Part shown: positions 26,694-35,614 of the stretch, one piece after another
How positions within the stretch are numbered: the first letter of the stretch is position 1
Layout: every line of letters begins with the position of its first letter
Source: Rivularia sp. MS3
GTDB taxonomy: Bacteria; Cyanobacteriota; Cyanobacteriia; Cyanobacteriales; Nostocaceae
DNA: 64,000 nt
Direction of reading: 5' to 3'
Assembly (NCBI GenBank): GCA_019192545.1
Contig: JAHCMI010000001.1
Coordinates: 124,001 to 188,000, forward strand
Translations under genes and position numbers: made by a program
Notes under the pieces: generated by a model
Database searches by the model: none
What the model was told of the DNA's origin: nothing
What the model saw: the letters and a program-made list of their open reading frames with translations, nothing else

Positions 26694-26877
26694 ATGGAAC
26701 GTTTATCAAATATTTCGGGGAAGCTGTTAAAATATTTTGATTCAGACGGCACGATTCAAAACCTACTTTATCAGTTCCCAAGCAGGAAAAATATTTATTG
26801 GTTTACTAGCAACTTTCCGTTTGCCTGAGCAGGGTTTTGCTCGTGTACTTAAAGATTGCATTTTAACTTCTAAGTAA
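26694..26877 (+). pseudogene. Degenerate hicA toxin gene with frameshifts
   Basis: Pieces of a HicA-like mRNA interferase appear in three frames. Frame 0 from the ATG at 26694 reads MERLSNISGK; a second frame reads RRHDSKPTLSVPKQEK, resembling the HicA segment 'RH-DG-RPTLSVPxHKE'; a third reads GFARVLKDCILTSK and stops at 26875-26877, resembling the C-terminal 'GTLARILKDAGLTxEEF'. The catalytic His region G-S-H is not found. Two or more indels have therefore destroyed the gene. Its place directly after hicB supports the call. Confidence 0.65.
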
Positions 26878-27003
26878 TTCCGAAAAAAATTTTATCTAAA
26901 AAATACTTCGCATTCCTTAATTTTTCGGTTATGCTATTTAAATTGGTGATTTAGATAACCTTAATCAACCGAAATTTCCACACTTCACACACACTATTTA
27001 CCG

Positions 27004-27046
27004 AATCAGCAGTTCTGAAATCCAATGAAGCTGCTGATTTTTTTTA
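27004..27046 (+). terminator. Intrinsic terminator downstream of the hicBA locus
   Basis: aatcagcag and ctgctgatt form a perfect nine-pair stem with an 18-base loop, followed by seven T residues on the plus strand. It probably ended the former hicBA transcript or the pdxA transcript. Confidence 0.8.
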
Positions 27047-27147
27047 TTTTTCGATAATTTATTTCCACAATGTATTAACGTATACCTTTAATCTCAGATA
27101 TAAATAATAAAAATATCCCCGAAGAAGGGGACATTTAACATAGAAGA

Positions 27148-27429
27148 TTAAGTATTAGATGTCGGTGCTTCCCCTAATGGCATTACAGCGGTAACTTGAG
27201 GTGCATGAGCAAAAAATGCTATACCTCCGCAAGTGGGGCACTGTACTTTATGGTCTATTGGTTCGCTGCCGTCGTGATGAGTTTGAATTAATAGGGGTTG
27301 GTCGCATTTGTAGCATTGTGTAAAAATACGCGGGCTATCGGTGTTGCAGTCTACCACCGTGACGGGTTGAAACTTTTTTGGTATTGGTGGTTTGGGTCTT
27401 GGTTTTGGGATATTTTCTGATTGTGTCAT
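27148..27429 (-). CDS. Small protein with two CxxC motifs (zinc-ribbon-like)
   Basis: A 93-residue protein with a proline- and lysine-rich start (PKPRPKPPIPKKF), then two CxxC pairs, CYKCDQPL (residues 39-42) and CPTCGG (residues 64-67), 21 residues apart, which could bind one zinc ion. I do not recognise the family; I believe it is conserved in cyanobacteria. No clear operon partner. Confidence 0.7.
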   Translation of the reverse strand: MTQSENIPKPRPKPPIPKKFQPVTVVDCNTDSPRIFTQCYKCDQPLLIQTHHDGSEPIDHKVQCPTCGGIAFFAHAPQVTAVMPLGEAPTSNT

Positions 27430-27694
27430 TAATTTATTATTTTTCTAACTTTGCTTCGGTGTGTTTTGAGAACTTACACATAATGACCTATTTTTCAATT
27501 ATTGCAAAATTATTCAGTTTATATGCACAATGCACGAATAATGAGAAGGAAAGTAATATAAAATTTTGAAGCTTTATTCATGTTCTACCGGAACCGCGCA
27601 CAGTGCCGCTAATTTCTAATTATGGGGGTGTAGTGCGCTCGCGACTTTAGTCGCCAGTCCCATTACTTTTTGTGGTATATTACTCGAAGCGGTA

Positions 27695-27934
27695 ATGCGC
27701 ACATATAAAAAGCCTAGTAGGTCTAGCGGACAGACCCCGATCCGGAACCCTGGGGGCAATAAGCCCAAAATCTTGTACAAATATGGGAGTCAAAGTGAAA
27801 AATTTAATAAATCATTTCAAATGCGGTCGGGCAGTCCGTGTGAGCTTGTGGACGTATCCAAACGGGGAGGTTTGAATATTTTCGTATTTAGATTTCTAGG
27901 GCGGACGGTTGAAGCAAGAATCCCCTTCAATTAA
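27695..27934 (+). CDS. Hypothetical basic protein
   Basis: A 79-residue, strongly basic open frame (MRTYKKPSRSSGQTPIRNPG). It has richer GC than its surroundings and an ATG preceded by cggta but no clear ribosome-binding site. Nothing in it is recognisable. It could be a real small gene or chance; the confidence reflects this. The gap before it (27430-27694) contains the palindromic motif gcgactttagtcgc near 27640. Confidence 0.4.
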   Translation: MRTYKKPSRSSGQTPIRNPGGNKPKILYKYGSQSEKFNKSFQMRSGSPCELVDVSKRGGLNIFVFRFLGRTVEARIPFN

Positions 27935-28097
27935 TTGATGGGGAGTGTCAATCGTACAAATAACCGAGTGCCTTTGAAGGCTTACATTTTAAATTATCTT
28001 AATCCTTATTAGGGATTAAAATATCAGAAAAGAATAAGGCGATCGCGCTGTATTTAAGTTGATATTTCACTGTAGGGTGCTTGTAAACTGCTCCAAA

Positions 28098-29591
28098 TTA
28101 TTCGATTATTTCTTCTGCTTGCTGATGAATGGTTTCTAATTCTTCGGGGGACATTTTATCAAGATTCCTTAAAATAAAGTTCATTCTTCCTTCATTCTGC
28201 AATTTATCTCGATGCCGATTAAGGAAATCCCAATATAAGAAGTTGAAGGGACAAGCTGTTTCTCCGGTACGTTTTGAATGCTTGTAAAAACACGATTTAC
28301 AATAATCGCTCATTTTATTAATATAGTTAGCTGATGCTGCATAAGGTTTTGATGCGAGTAAACCACCATCTGCATATTGTCCCATGCCGATGACGTTGGT
28401 TTGCATCACCCAGTCGTAAGCGTCAATAAATGCTGCATGAAACCACTTTTCTAATTCTTGCGGCGATATTCCGGCAATTAAACCAAAGTTATTTAATACC
28501 ATCAATCTTTGAATGTGATGAGCGTAACCGGTATCCATCACTTGAACTAAAATTTGATGCAGACAGTTCATTTTAGTATCAGCATTCCAAAAGAATTCGG
28601 GTAGTGGTTTATGATGTTCAAACCAATTCTGTTGGGGATAATCTGCATCGACATGATGGTAAATCCCGTGCATATATTCTCTCCATCCCAACACCTGACG
28701 GATAAAACCTTCAACGCTATTTAATGCAAGTTGATTTTCATGATACGCTGCTTCTGCTGCTTGAATTATTTCTAAGGGTTGAAGTAAACCAATATTAATG
28801 TAGGGAGAAAGCATAGCGTGCCACATTGTTTCTTCTCCCGTTACCATCGCGTCTTGATATGGCCCAAAATCTGGTAAGCGAATGTCGATAAAATATTTTA
28901 GTACTTCCAATGCTTGTTTACGAGTTACTCCCCAACGGAATTCTTTTAAGTTTCCATAGGTGGGGGTATCAAGGGAATTAACTTGTTTAATGACTTCTTT
29001 GGTAATATCATCTGGTTCAAACCATAAAGGTTCGGGGGTATTTAATTTACCTTTGGGTGGTTTGCGGTTTTCCTTATCGAGATTCCATTTACCACCAACA
29101 GGGCGATCGCCTTCCATTAATACATTAAAACGTTTTCTTCCTTCTCGGTAAAAGTCTTCCATCAACAACCGCTTGCGATTCTTAGCCCATATATGAAATT
29201 CTTCAGAATTCCATAAAAATTGATTGTTGGGAAGTAAGTTGATATCGCAAGGTAGTTTTAAATTTTCGATGGTTTGTAGAAATGGTTTGTCATTAGGAGA
29301 CATTATTTGTAATTCGTCAATTTGATTTTCGTTTACCCATTTAAGTAGGGGAGCTTGAAAATCTTCTGCCCCAACGTAAGTTACTGAATAACCTTGTTGA
29401 CGTAATTCTTTTGCAAAATGCCGCATTGATGACCAAATTAATACCAGCTTTTGTTTGTGATATCTAATTTGTTTTATATGGGAATAGGATTCAATAAGGA
29501 TTATTTCTACATTTGAGGGGTTGTTGCAATTTTTTAATGCTGAAGAAGTTAAATAAAGTTGATCGCCTAATATCCAGATTCCTATTGTCAT
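28098..29591 (-). CDS. Iron-sulfur (6-4)-type photolyase / cryptochrome-related protein
   Basis: A 497-residue member of the prokaryotic FeS-BCP photolyase group, which repairs (6-4) UV photoproducts with FAD and a lumazine antenna. The N-terminal domain opens GIWILGDQLYLTSSAL. The catalytic domain has GWREYMHGIYHHVDADYPQQNWF, the FAD-binding GYAHHIQRLMVLNNFGLIAG and the PHEWF-like helix following it. Four cysteines in the C-terminal part (CKSCFYKHSKRTGETACPFN, plus others nearby) fit the [4Fe-4S] site of this family. Sunlit habitats make its presence unsurprising. It stands alone. Confidence 0.9.
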   Translation of the reverse strand: MTIGIWILGDQLYLTSSALKNCNNPSNVEIILIESYSHIKQIRYHKQKLVLIWSSMRHFAKELRQQGYSVTYVGAEDFQAPLLKWVNENQIDELQIMSPNDKPFLQTIENLKLPCDINLLPNNQFLWNSEEFHIWAKNRKRLLMEDFYREGRKRFNVLMEGDRPVGGKWNLDKENRKPPKGKLNTPEPLWFEPDDITKEVIKQVNSLDTPTYGNLKEFRWGVTRKQALEVLKYFIDIRLPDFGPYQDAMVTGEETMWHAMLSPYINIGLLQPLEIIQAAEAAYHENQLALNSVEGFIRQVLGWREYMHGIYHHVDADYPQQNWFEHHKPLPEFFWNADTKMNCLHQILVQVMDTGYAHHIQRLMVLNNFGLIAGISPQELEKWFHAAFIDAYDWVMQTNVIGMGQYADGGLLASKPYAASANYINKMSDYCKSCFYKHSKRTGETACPFNFLYWDFLNRHRDKLQNEGRMNFILRNLDKMSPEELETIHQQAEEIIE

Positions 29592-29684
29592 TGTTTGTGA
29601 TTATGATTTTGTTTTTAGTATAGATAAGAAAGTAATATAGTTTACAATATTATTTCGTTGTTATTTTAAAAAAAATAATTTTAA

Positions 29685-29745
29685 TAAACCGCAGAGAGCG
29701 CTGAGTACGCAGAGGAAAGAGAGTCGTAGAGAGATGATTTGTTTA
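29685..29745. repeat. Dispersed repeat, copy 2 of pair with 10385-10442
   Basis: taaaccgcagagagcgctga followed by gtacgcagaggaaagagag is the reverse complement of the copy at 10385-10442 with an indel. It lies between the photolyase gene and a hypothetical gene. Confidence 0.6.
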
Positions 29746-29767
29746 AATAGAAAATTATAAAAATTAG

Positions 29768-30148
29768 ATGTCAGATAGTGCAACATTTGAATTTGAAACT
29801 ACTTTAAAACAGGAAATTCTTAAGTATGAGATTTCATTCTTGTGGTGTGGTCTGGGATATTCCGCACATATTTATAGTTATCCCGATTATGCTAATAGAA
29901 TTTTTTGTACCCTAGATTATATTTTTGGTTATTCAGAGGAGGAAGTAATGATTCGGAATGTAGTGACTTATCTTCTAAAAATTGCAGTTAACCGAAAAGT
30001 TTATTATTACCGATGTGCAGATTTTACTCCTCTAACAGATGATGCTTTTCCGATATTAGATATTTCTGTAGATGATTTATTTAGAGAAGAATTTAGACCT
30101 GCATTAGGAGCTTCAATCATGCAAAAATTTTTATTGTCATATCTATGA
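29768..30148 (+). CDS. Hypothetical protein
   Basis: A 126-residue soluble protein rich in aromatic residues (Tyr, Phe, Trp), opening MSDSATFEFETTLKQEILKY. No motif is recognised. Codon use is like its neighbours and the frame is long for AT-rich DNA, so I regard it as coding. The next gene on the same strand is Coq4-like. Confidence 0.55.
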   Translation: MSDSATFEFETTLKQEILKYEISFLWCGLGYSAHIYSYPDYANRIFCTLDYIFGYSEEEVMIRNVVTYLLKIAVNRKVYYYRCADFTPLTDDAFPILDISVDDLFREEFRPALGASIMQKFLLSYL

Positions 30149-30284
30149 CTAAAGTCACGATTAAAAATAGGAATTTAGATATATATCAATAAGAGGTATT
30201 TGGTACTTTGTTCTCATGGATATTTTGGTTTTAATTTTTATAGTAGATATTAAGCAAAATAACAAATAAACCAAGATAGATACT

Positions 30285-30797
30285 ATGTTAATTAAGGAAA
30301 ATAATTCAACTATTAAAGCACCGAATGCTCAAGGTTTATTCAAAATTATAGATAATTTATCTGAGGCTAGTGGTAAAGATGTACCTCAAATTGTAGAAAT
30401 CGAGAAATTACGTTTTTGTAAACAAGGTAGTTTTGGTAAAGCTTGGGCTAATTTTCTCGACGACAATAATTTACAACCGTTAACTACTGGTTTCCGCCGC
30501 AAGCAGTTACATGATGGCGTTCATGTTTTAACTGGTTATGATAGCAGCCCGATTGGTGAAGCTGAGTTACAAGCTTTTTTATTAGGAGCGAAGTTTAGTT
30601 TGCTTAATTTAGCTATTGCTATGGGAACATTACGAATGATTCGCAAGCGTTTACCCAATCAAACTAAAGAAGCTAGAGAAAGAATGTGGAAAGCTTATCA
30701 ACGCGGACAAAGTTGTAATTTTAATCCCGATACGTGGGAGCCTGAATTACTTTGGCATTTACCTTTAGAGAAAGTTAGAGCTAAATTTTATCTTTAA
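30285..30797 (+). CDS. Coq4-like protein
   Basis: A 170-residue helical protein with the Coq4 metal-binding pattern H-D-x2-H-x11-E: His76, Asp77, His80 and Glu92 (RKQLHDGVHVLTGYDSSPIG, then GEAE). Coq4 organises ubiquinone synthesis in mitochondria and has recently been linked to quinone-ring decarboxylation; cyanobacteria make plastoquinone instead, so the substrate of this homologue is not clear. No other quinone genes are nearby. Family assignment is fairly firm, function is not. Confidence 0.75.
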   Translation: MLIKENNSTIKAPNAQGLFKIIDNLSEASGKDVPQIVEIEKLRFCKQGSFGKAWANFLDDNNLQPLTTGFRRKQLHDGVHVLTGYDSSPIGEAELQAFLLGAKFSLLNLAIAMGTLRMIRKRLPNQTKEARERMWKAYQRGQSCNFNPDTWEPELLWHLPLEKVRAKFYL

Positions 30798-30866
30798 ATT
30801 TTGTAATAGAGGATGATATTTACTTAGTTGAAAAATTTACTACAAATTTTTTAGCTAATACTTCCT

Positions 30867-30983
30867 CTACATATTCCATGATAATAGGTGATTGTGCATA
30901 TTATAATTCATTGTCCCAGACGGAATATCTATTTCCTGAAATATTTCTATAGTCTTTCCTGGCTTAATGCCTTTAATTTTCAT
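30867..30983 (-). pseudogene. Truncated duplicate of the vapB-type antitoxin
   Basis: MKIKGIKPGKTIEIFQEIDI, then PSGTMNYNMH and a stop after 38 codons. The first 22 residues are nearly identical to the antitoxin at 31496-31744, and the DNA 30922-30998 matches 31683-31759 with about four mismatches in 77 bases. The similarity stops abruptly after codon 21, so this is a broken duplicate, left behind by recombination or a truncated module. Confidence 0.8.
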
Positions 30984-31079
30984 TGGTTTTAGTTAATTAC
31001 GTAATTTAGATATTTGATTTTTAGCTTTTTGTCGTTATCTTCCATTCTACTTTTTTAATTATTGTTTAAATTAATATTT

Positions 31080-31499
31080 TCATGCAAACCAATTTTCTAT
31101 TTGTAATTCGGCAAAATTAGCAAAATCTGATACATTATTAGTCAAGAGGATTAATTCGTTAACTTTGGCAATTGCAGCAATTTGACTATCTGCAAATGAT
31201 GGTGCTTTACCAATTTTCATCAAACGCGCTCTTTCTATAGCGTGCCATTTTGCGGCGTTAGCATCATAGGAGATAAGAGGTATATTAGGTTCTATAACTT
31301 CTTTAATATATTTTTCTATGATTTGACGTTTTTTAGATTCTGGAAGACGATAACAACCAAAAAGTAATTCATGATAGACAATAGTAGTTGTGACAATTTC
31401 ATGTTCATATTCCCGCAACTTTGTCATCACATTTGAATTGGGAATTGGCCGTAATGGTTCAGAAATAATATTAGTATCTAGTAGAAATCGCCAACTCAC
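31080..31499 (-). CDS. VapC-type PIN-domain toxin
   Basis: A 139-residue PIN-domain ribonuclease. The acidic metal ligands are in place: Asp8 (FLLDTNIISE), Glu44 (YHELLFG) and Asp104 (PSFADSQIAAIA). VapC toxins cut tRNA or rRNA when free of their antitoxin. It overlaps the upstream antitoxin gene by four bases (ATGA at 31496-31499), so the two are translationally coupled. The frame is intact and the module is probably functional. Confidence 0.9.
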   Translation of the reverse strand: MSWRFLLDTNIISEPLRPIPNSNVMTKLREYEHEIVTTTIVYHELLFGCYRLPESKKRQIIEKYIKEVIEPNIPLISYDANAAKWHAIERARLMKIGKAPSFADSQIAAIAKVNELILLTNNVSDFANFAELQIENWFA

Positions 31500-31744
31500 A
31501 AATTTACCTCTCTTCCTGATGAGTTATCCCGTACATCAGTAAATATTTCTGGTTCAATTCCTGCTGTTTCTAAATCTTCTTCCTGGCGAAATTTTTCTAT
31601 ACTCTCGTAAAGTGTTGCTTGATTATTTACTACTTTTGTAGATTCTTCATAAGTTGTATAAATTATAATTTCTTCCCCATCAGGAATATCTATTTCCTGA
31701 TATATTTCTATAGTCTTTCCTCGTTTGATGCCTTTAATTTTCAT
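31496..31744 (-). CDS. VapB-position antitoxin
   Basis: An 82-residue small protein opening MKIKGIKRGKTIEIYQEIDI with an acidic C-terminal half (QEEDLETAGIEPEIFTD) expected to wrap around the VapC protein. The N-terminal beta strands fit a swapped-hairpin, AbrB-like DNA-binding fold, suggesting autoregulation. It is co-transcribed with vapC. A truncated copy of its 5' end lies at 30867-30998. Confidence 0.8.
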   Translation of the reverse strand: MKIKGIKRGKTIEIYQEIDIPDGEEIIIYTTYEESTKVVNNQATLYESIEKFRQEEDLETAGIEPEIFTDVRDNSSGREVNL

Positions 31745-31833
31745 TGGTTTTAGTTAATTGGGTAGCTTACATCATTAATTTTACCTTTTTCTTTATCATC
31801 TAAAGTTTTACTTTACTGTTTGGGATTATGTTA

Positions 31834-31867
31834 GGAGCATCCCAAATGTGCAAAATTGGGATGCTCC
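31834..31867. repeat. Perfect 12-bp inverted repeat
   Basis: ggagcatcccaa, a 10-base loop, ttgggatgctcc. Half of the motif with its flank (cacatttgggatgctcccgt) recurs at 36365-36384, so it is a dispersed element and not simply a terminator. It lies between vapBC and the downstream end of the rarA-type gene. Confidence 0.75.
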
Positions 31868-31928
31868 CATTATGTTGGAATTTTTATTCCTAGAGACGTA
31901 GCAATACGCCCTGTCTCTACACACAATA

Positions 31929-34115
31929 TTATGATGCATATAACAAGGCGATCGCTGTTTCCCAACTAACTACCCGATTCCTCAATTTCCCATAAAACAA
32001 GCTTTTCACGGTTTCAATTTCTTTTTTCGTCAATTCTTTCTCAAGATGATTTACATAACTCAAGCGTGTTTTATTATCGGAAGCTGTAAACCAACGATTT
32101 AATAAATTCTCGGTAATGTAAAGTTGAGTTGTATTCTTCTGTTGATTTACTTCTACCTGTAAACCTGCTTCAATAAAGATTTTTTCTAAATCTTCTATAT
32201 CCCAATTCACCATCGCATCTTCAGGGTTGGAATATATAGCTGATTCTGCTGCGACTATTTTCTGAAATAATTTTTGGGATAACCAAGTTTTATCTAGGAG
32301 ATTATACAACCTTTGACTGCGACGAGGGATAGTTTCTCCTAAAATAATTTTCCCATCTTGATTCAATCGTTTTACTAAATCAAGAATAATATTCAATTTA
32401 TCAACTTCTTTCCCTAAAGCATTTCGTCCGATAATCCTGTCAAATTTTACTTCTACAGGTATTTCCGATAAAGAAGGATGAATCACAATCGGACGTGTTA
32501 ATTCCGGAAGTAGGTTACTTTGTTCAATCAAAGCCAAAGCGTCTTTTTCATTCCTAACCCAACTATAAACACCACCTTCAGGAACTCTTCTGACTGCTTC
32601 CCAAGTTAATAATCCGCTTCTGGCGTTCAAATCTAAAATTAAATGATGACGCTGGGGATTTGCTATTTCAAATAATTTATCCCTAATTAAACTTAAATTT
32701 TCTCCTACTTCTCCCAAAGTTCTCTGCAACCAATTATCTACATTTTTATCTTTCTCCCCATAACTCAACACTTCCACCGTCTCTTCCACCATCGCAGCTA
32801 ATTGTGCTTCCCTTCTCCTTTCAACTTGAATTTTAATTAATGCTTCCTCACCAACATCGGCAGGTTGATAAAAAACTTGTCCCTGTAAACTTTGAGGTAA
32901 ATATTGCTGTTCTACCCAATGGTCGCGATATGCGTGAGGATATAAATAACCGGCACCATGTCCAAATCCTTTACTATCTCGATTTGCATCTTTGAGATGA
33001 TTGGGAATTTCCTTTTCTTTCTCTTTCTCCACGAAACTTAAAGCATCAAAAAATCCCATGACGCTATTCGACTTGGGAGCATTCGCTAAATATAAAGTTG
33101 CTTGCGCTAAATGATATCTTCCTTCTGGCATTCCGACTCTATCAAAAGCTTGAGCGCAGGAATTTACGATTACTATAGCTTGGGAATCTGCTAAACCAAT
33201 ATCTTCACTGGCTTGAATTAACAACCTTCTAAATATAAACCGGGGATTTTCTCCCGCATAAATCATTTTGGCTAACCAATACAACGCTGCATCTGCATCC
33301 GAACCGCGAATACTTTTGATATAAGCGCTGATAGTATCGAAGTGAGCGTCTCCTTCTTTGTCATACAATACCGCTCGCTGCTGAATTGATTCTTCTGCTA
33401 CTGCTAAATCAATTGCAATAACTTTATCTTTATTCTTTGAAGTTGTTTCAACAGCCAATTCCAAAGCATTTAATAAAGAACGAGCATCACCATTAGCTAC
33501 ATTAACTAAATGGGAAAGAGCATTTTCGTTTATATCAACTTTTAAATTACCGTAACCGCGATCGCAATCGTGAAGTGCTTGAAATACAATCGCTTCAAGG
33601 TGTTTCTCTGACAACTGCTTTAATTGAAAAATCCGCGAACGACTTACCAAAGCTTTGTTAACTTCAAAGTAAGGATTTTCGGTAGTAGCACCAATTAAAA
33701 TTACAGTACCATTCTCCACATGAGGTAATAAAGCATCTTGCTGAGACTTATTAAAACGGTGAACTTCATCAACAAATAAAATAGTCTTGCGATTGTAATA
33801 CTTCCTTTCATCGGTTGCTGTAGAAATTGCATCCCGAATATCCTTCACCCCAGCCAATACAGCATTAATCGCAATAAAATTAGCCTTGGTTGTATTAGCA
33901 ATGATGCGAGCTAAAGTTGTTTTACCAGTACCCGGAGGACCAAAAAAGATTAACGAAGATAATTGATCTGCCGAAATTGCCCGACGCAATAAACGTCCCG
34001 GTGCAATTATATGCTCCTGTCCGATAAATTCATCAAGAGTTCGCGGACGCATTCTTGCTGCTAAAGGTGCTTGCACAGAAAGTTGATTTTGGTAATTTTG
34101 CTCGAATAAATCCAT
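31929..34115 (-). CDS. RarA/MgsA-family AAA+ ATPase with methyltransferase-like C-terminal domain
   Basis: A 728-residue fusion. Residues 1-440 are RarA/MgsA, a replication-fork recombination ATPase: [18 protein letters not shown], Walker [10 protein letters not shown] (59-67), Walker [11 protein letters not shown] (Asp116-Glu117), [11 protein letters not shown], and the MgsA signature region [19 protein letters not shown] and [18 protein letters not shown]. RarA proteins normally end near here. Residues 470-728 resemble a class-I methyltransferase Rossmann fold ([20 protein letters not shown] and [15 protein letters not shown]) but with a Asn-Ala-Arg-Ser-Gly in place of the usual E/D-x-G-x-G-x-G loop. 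I believe the fusion is conserved in cyanobacteria; its role is unknown. Confidence 0.9.
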   Translation of the reverse strand: MDLFEQNYQNQLSVQAPLAARMRPRTLDEFIGQEHIIAPGRLLRRAISADQLSSLIFFGPPGTGKTTLARIIANTTKANFIAINAVLAGVKDIRDAISTATDERKYYNRKTILFVDEVHRFNKSQQDALLPHVENGTVILIGATTENPYFEVNKALVSRSRIFQLKQLSEKHLEAIVFQALHDCDRGYGNLKVDINENALSHLVNVANGDARSLLNALELAVETTSKNKDKVIAIDLAVAEESIQQRAVLYDKEGDAHFDTISAYIKSIRGSDADAALYWLAKMIYAGENPRFIFRRLLIQASEDIGLADSQAIVIVNSCAQAFDRVGMPEGRYHLAQATLYLANAPKSNSVMGFFDALSFVEKEKEKEIPNHLKDANRDSKGFGHGAGYLYPHAYRDHWVEQQYLPQSLQGQVFYQPADVGEEALIKIQVERRREAQLAAMVEETVEVLSYGEKDKNVDNWLQRTLGEVGENLSLIRDKLFEIANPQRHHLILDLNARSGLLTWEAVRRVPEGGVYSWVRNEKDALALIEQSNLLPELTRPIVIHPSLSEIPVEVKFDRIIGRNALGKEVDKLNIILDLVKRLNQDGKIILGETIPRRSQRLYNLLDKTWLSQKLFQKIVAAESAIYSNPEDAMVNWDIEDLEKIFIEAGLQVEVNQQKNTTQLYITENLLNRWFTASDNKTRLSYVNHLEKELTKKEIETVKSLFYGKLRNRVVSWETAIALLYAS

Positions 34116-34278
34116 TTAATTTGGGCATGGGAAATTAGAATTACAAGAATTATTTTTATACCTATATTAAGCAATATCAGTATAATTATTGATTAAAATC
34201 CGCCTTTTTATTAAATACTAAAGTTTGAATTAATACTTTTATCTTCTTTTTCCTTTTTTCAACCTTATTTATAGAATA

Positions 34279-34869
34279 ATGAAAAATTTTAATTGGGAAA
34301 ACCGTATTAGGGAATGGAGCAAACAAAGAATTGAACTACTCGAAGATTATCAAAAGGAGGACTTACCTCAAGAGGTTTTAGAATCTAACTTTTTGGGTTA
34401 TCCCGGTGCAACGGAAGAGGAAATCAAAGTAACTGAATCTAGATTAGGTGTAACTTTCCCCAATTCCTATCGAGAATTCTTGAAAACCGCTAATGGTTTA
34501 CGTCCTATATGTAAATATGGTTTTGAATTTTGCGGTACAGAAGATATCGTTTGGTATGCTCCCGACCATCAAGCTTGGGTGGATGAGTTGATGGAAAGTT
34601 GGAATGAACCAGTAACGGATGAAGAATATTTTGTTTATGGTAAAGAACAATCCGATTACAACTTCCGACCAGAATATTTACAAACTGCTTTAGAAATCAG
34701 TAGCGAGGATATGGGCTATATATTTCTGTTTAATCCCCAAGTAACCGTAATAGATGATGAATGGGAAGTTTGGTTTTGTAGCTTTTCAACTGCCTTCGGT
34801 ATATATCGCTATCGTTCCTTTGACGAAATGATGCAGGAAGTTTTAAACGACCCAGAATTTCTTTTATAA
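34279..34869 (+). CDS. SUKH (SMI1/KNR4) domain protein
   Basis: A 196-residue protein with a SUKH-1 fold: GATEEEIKVTESRLGVTFPN followed by SYREFLKTANGL and, later, MGYIFLFNPQV and WFCSFSTAFGIYRYRSFDEMM. SUKH proteins are widespread immunity proteins of polymorphic toxin systems, but single housekeeping-like members exist. No toxin gene is adjacent; the neighbours are a HEAT protein and an HTH protein. The highly acidic composition is typical. Confidence 0.8.
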   Translation: MKNFNWENRIREWSKQRIELLEDYQKEDLPQEVLESNFLGYPGATEEEIKVTESRLGVTFPNSYREFLKTANGLRPICKYGFEFCGTEDIVWYAPDHQAWVDELMESWNEPVTDEEYFVYGKEQSDYNFRPEYLQTALEISSEDMGYIFLFNPQVTVIDDEWEVWFCSFSTAFGIYRYRSFDEMMQEVLNDPEFLL

Positions 34870-34905
34870 ATCTATTTAAATTGATTTTATAATTTTATTT
34901 TCAAA

Positions 34906-35565
34906 TCAAGAATCTAATAAGGCAATCGTCTGAGCAATCAATTTACGAATATGATGATTACCGCGATGAAAATTTTCAGATAAAAATATTTTCGTTAATT
35001 TAGCGATCGCCTCACTATTTCCAACAGCAATTTCTTCCAAAATCGATACCGTAGCTAAACAAGAGTAATAATCTTCGGTTTTCCTAACGGCTTCAACTAA
35101 AGCATTAATCGTCTCTTGAGTACAATCTTCAATACGTCCCAAACTCTTAAGTGCAACTCTACGAGTATAGTCATCGCAGCTATTGTGTATTAGATAAATT
35201 AAGCTATCGACCGCATCCCAATTATTCTTACCGATATATCCCAAAGTGTAAGCAATAGCATCGCGAGTTTTTTCTTCGGAATTGTTTCGCGCTAAATTAG
35301 CCAGACTTTTAATCGCTTGTTCGTTACCAACAGCTATCTTTGTTAAAGTTTGAGCTATTATTCTGCGGGTAGGTACTCGAACAATACTAAGCTGCTCAAT
35401 TAAAGTTTGAATCGCATAATCATTACCAATACCAATTTCACCTAAATTTTGAATCCCTACCCAGCGCGTTGGTTCATCTTGGGTGGTTAATATCAGGTCA
35501 ATTAAAGCATCTACAGCAAGATTCTGATGTTCTTGATAATTCATGTTAACTTTCCTTTTTTCCAT
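34906..35565 (-). CDS. HEAT-repeat protein
   Basis: A 219-residue all-helical solenoid of about six HEAT-type repeats of roughly 31 residues (for example VDSLIYLIHNSCDDYTRRVA and ALKSLGRIEDCTQETINALV). Cyanobacterial proteins of this type include phycobilin lyases of the CpcE/F group, but the conserved lyase features were not found. It is convergent with the SUKH gene (36 bases apart). Its role is unknown. Confidence 0.75.
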   Translation of the reverse strand: MEKRKVNMNYQEHQNLAVDALIDLILTTQDEPTRWVGIQNLGEIGIGNDYAIQTLIEQLSIVRVPTRRIIAQTLTKIAVGNEQAIKSLANLARNNSEEKTRDAIAYTLGYIGKNNWDAVDSLIYLIHNSCDDYTRRVALKSLGRIEDCTQETINALVEAVRKTEDYYSCLATVSILEEIAVGNSEAIAKLTKIFLSENFHRGNHHIRKLIAQTIALLDS

Positions 35566-35614
35566 AAACCTCTGTGCAATAAACTAATTCATAACCGCAA
35601 CAGTTTTTTTCGCC

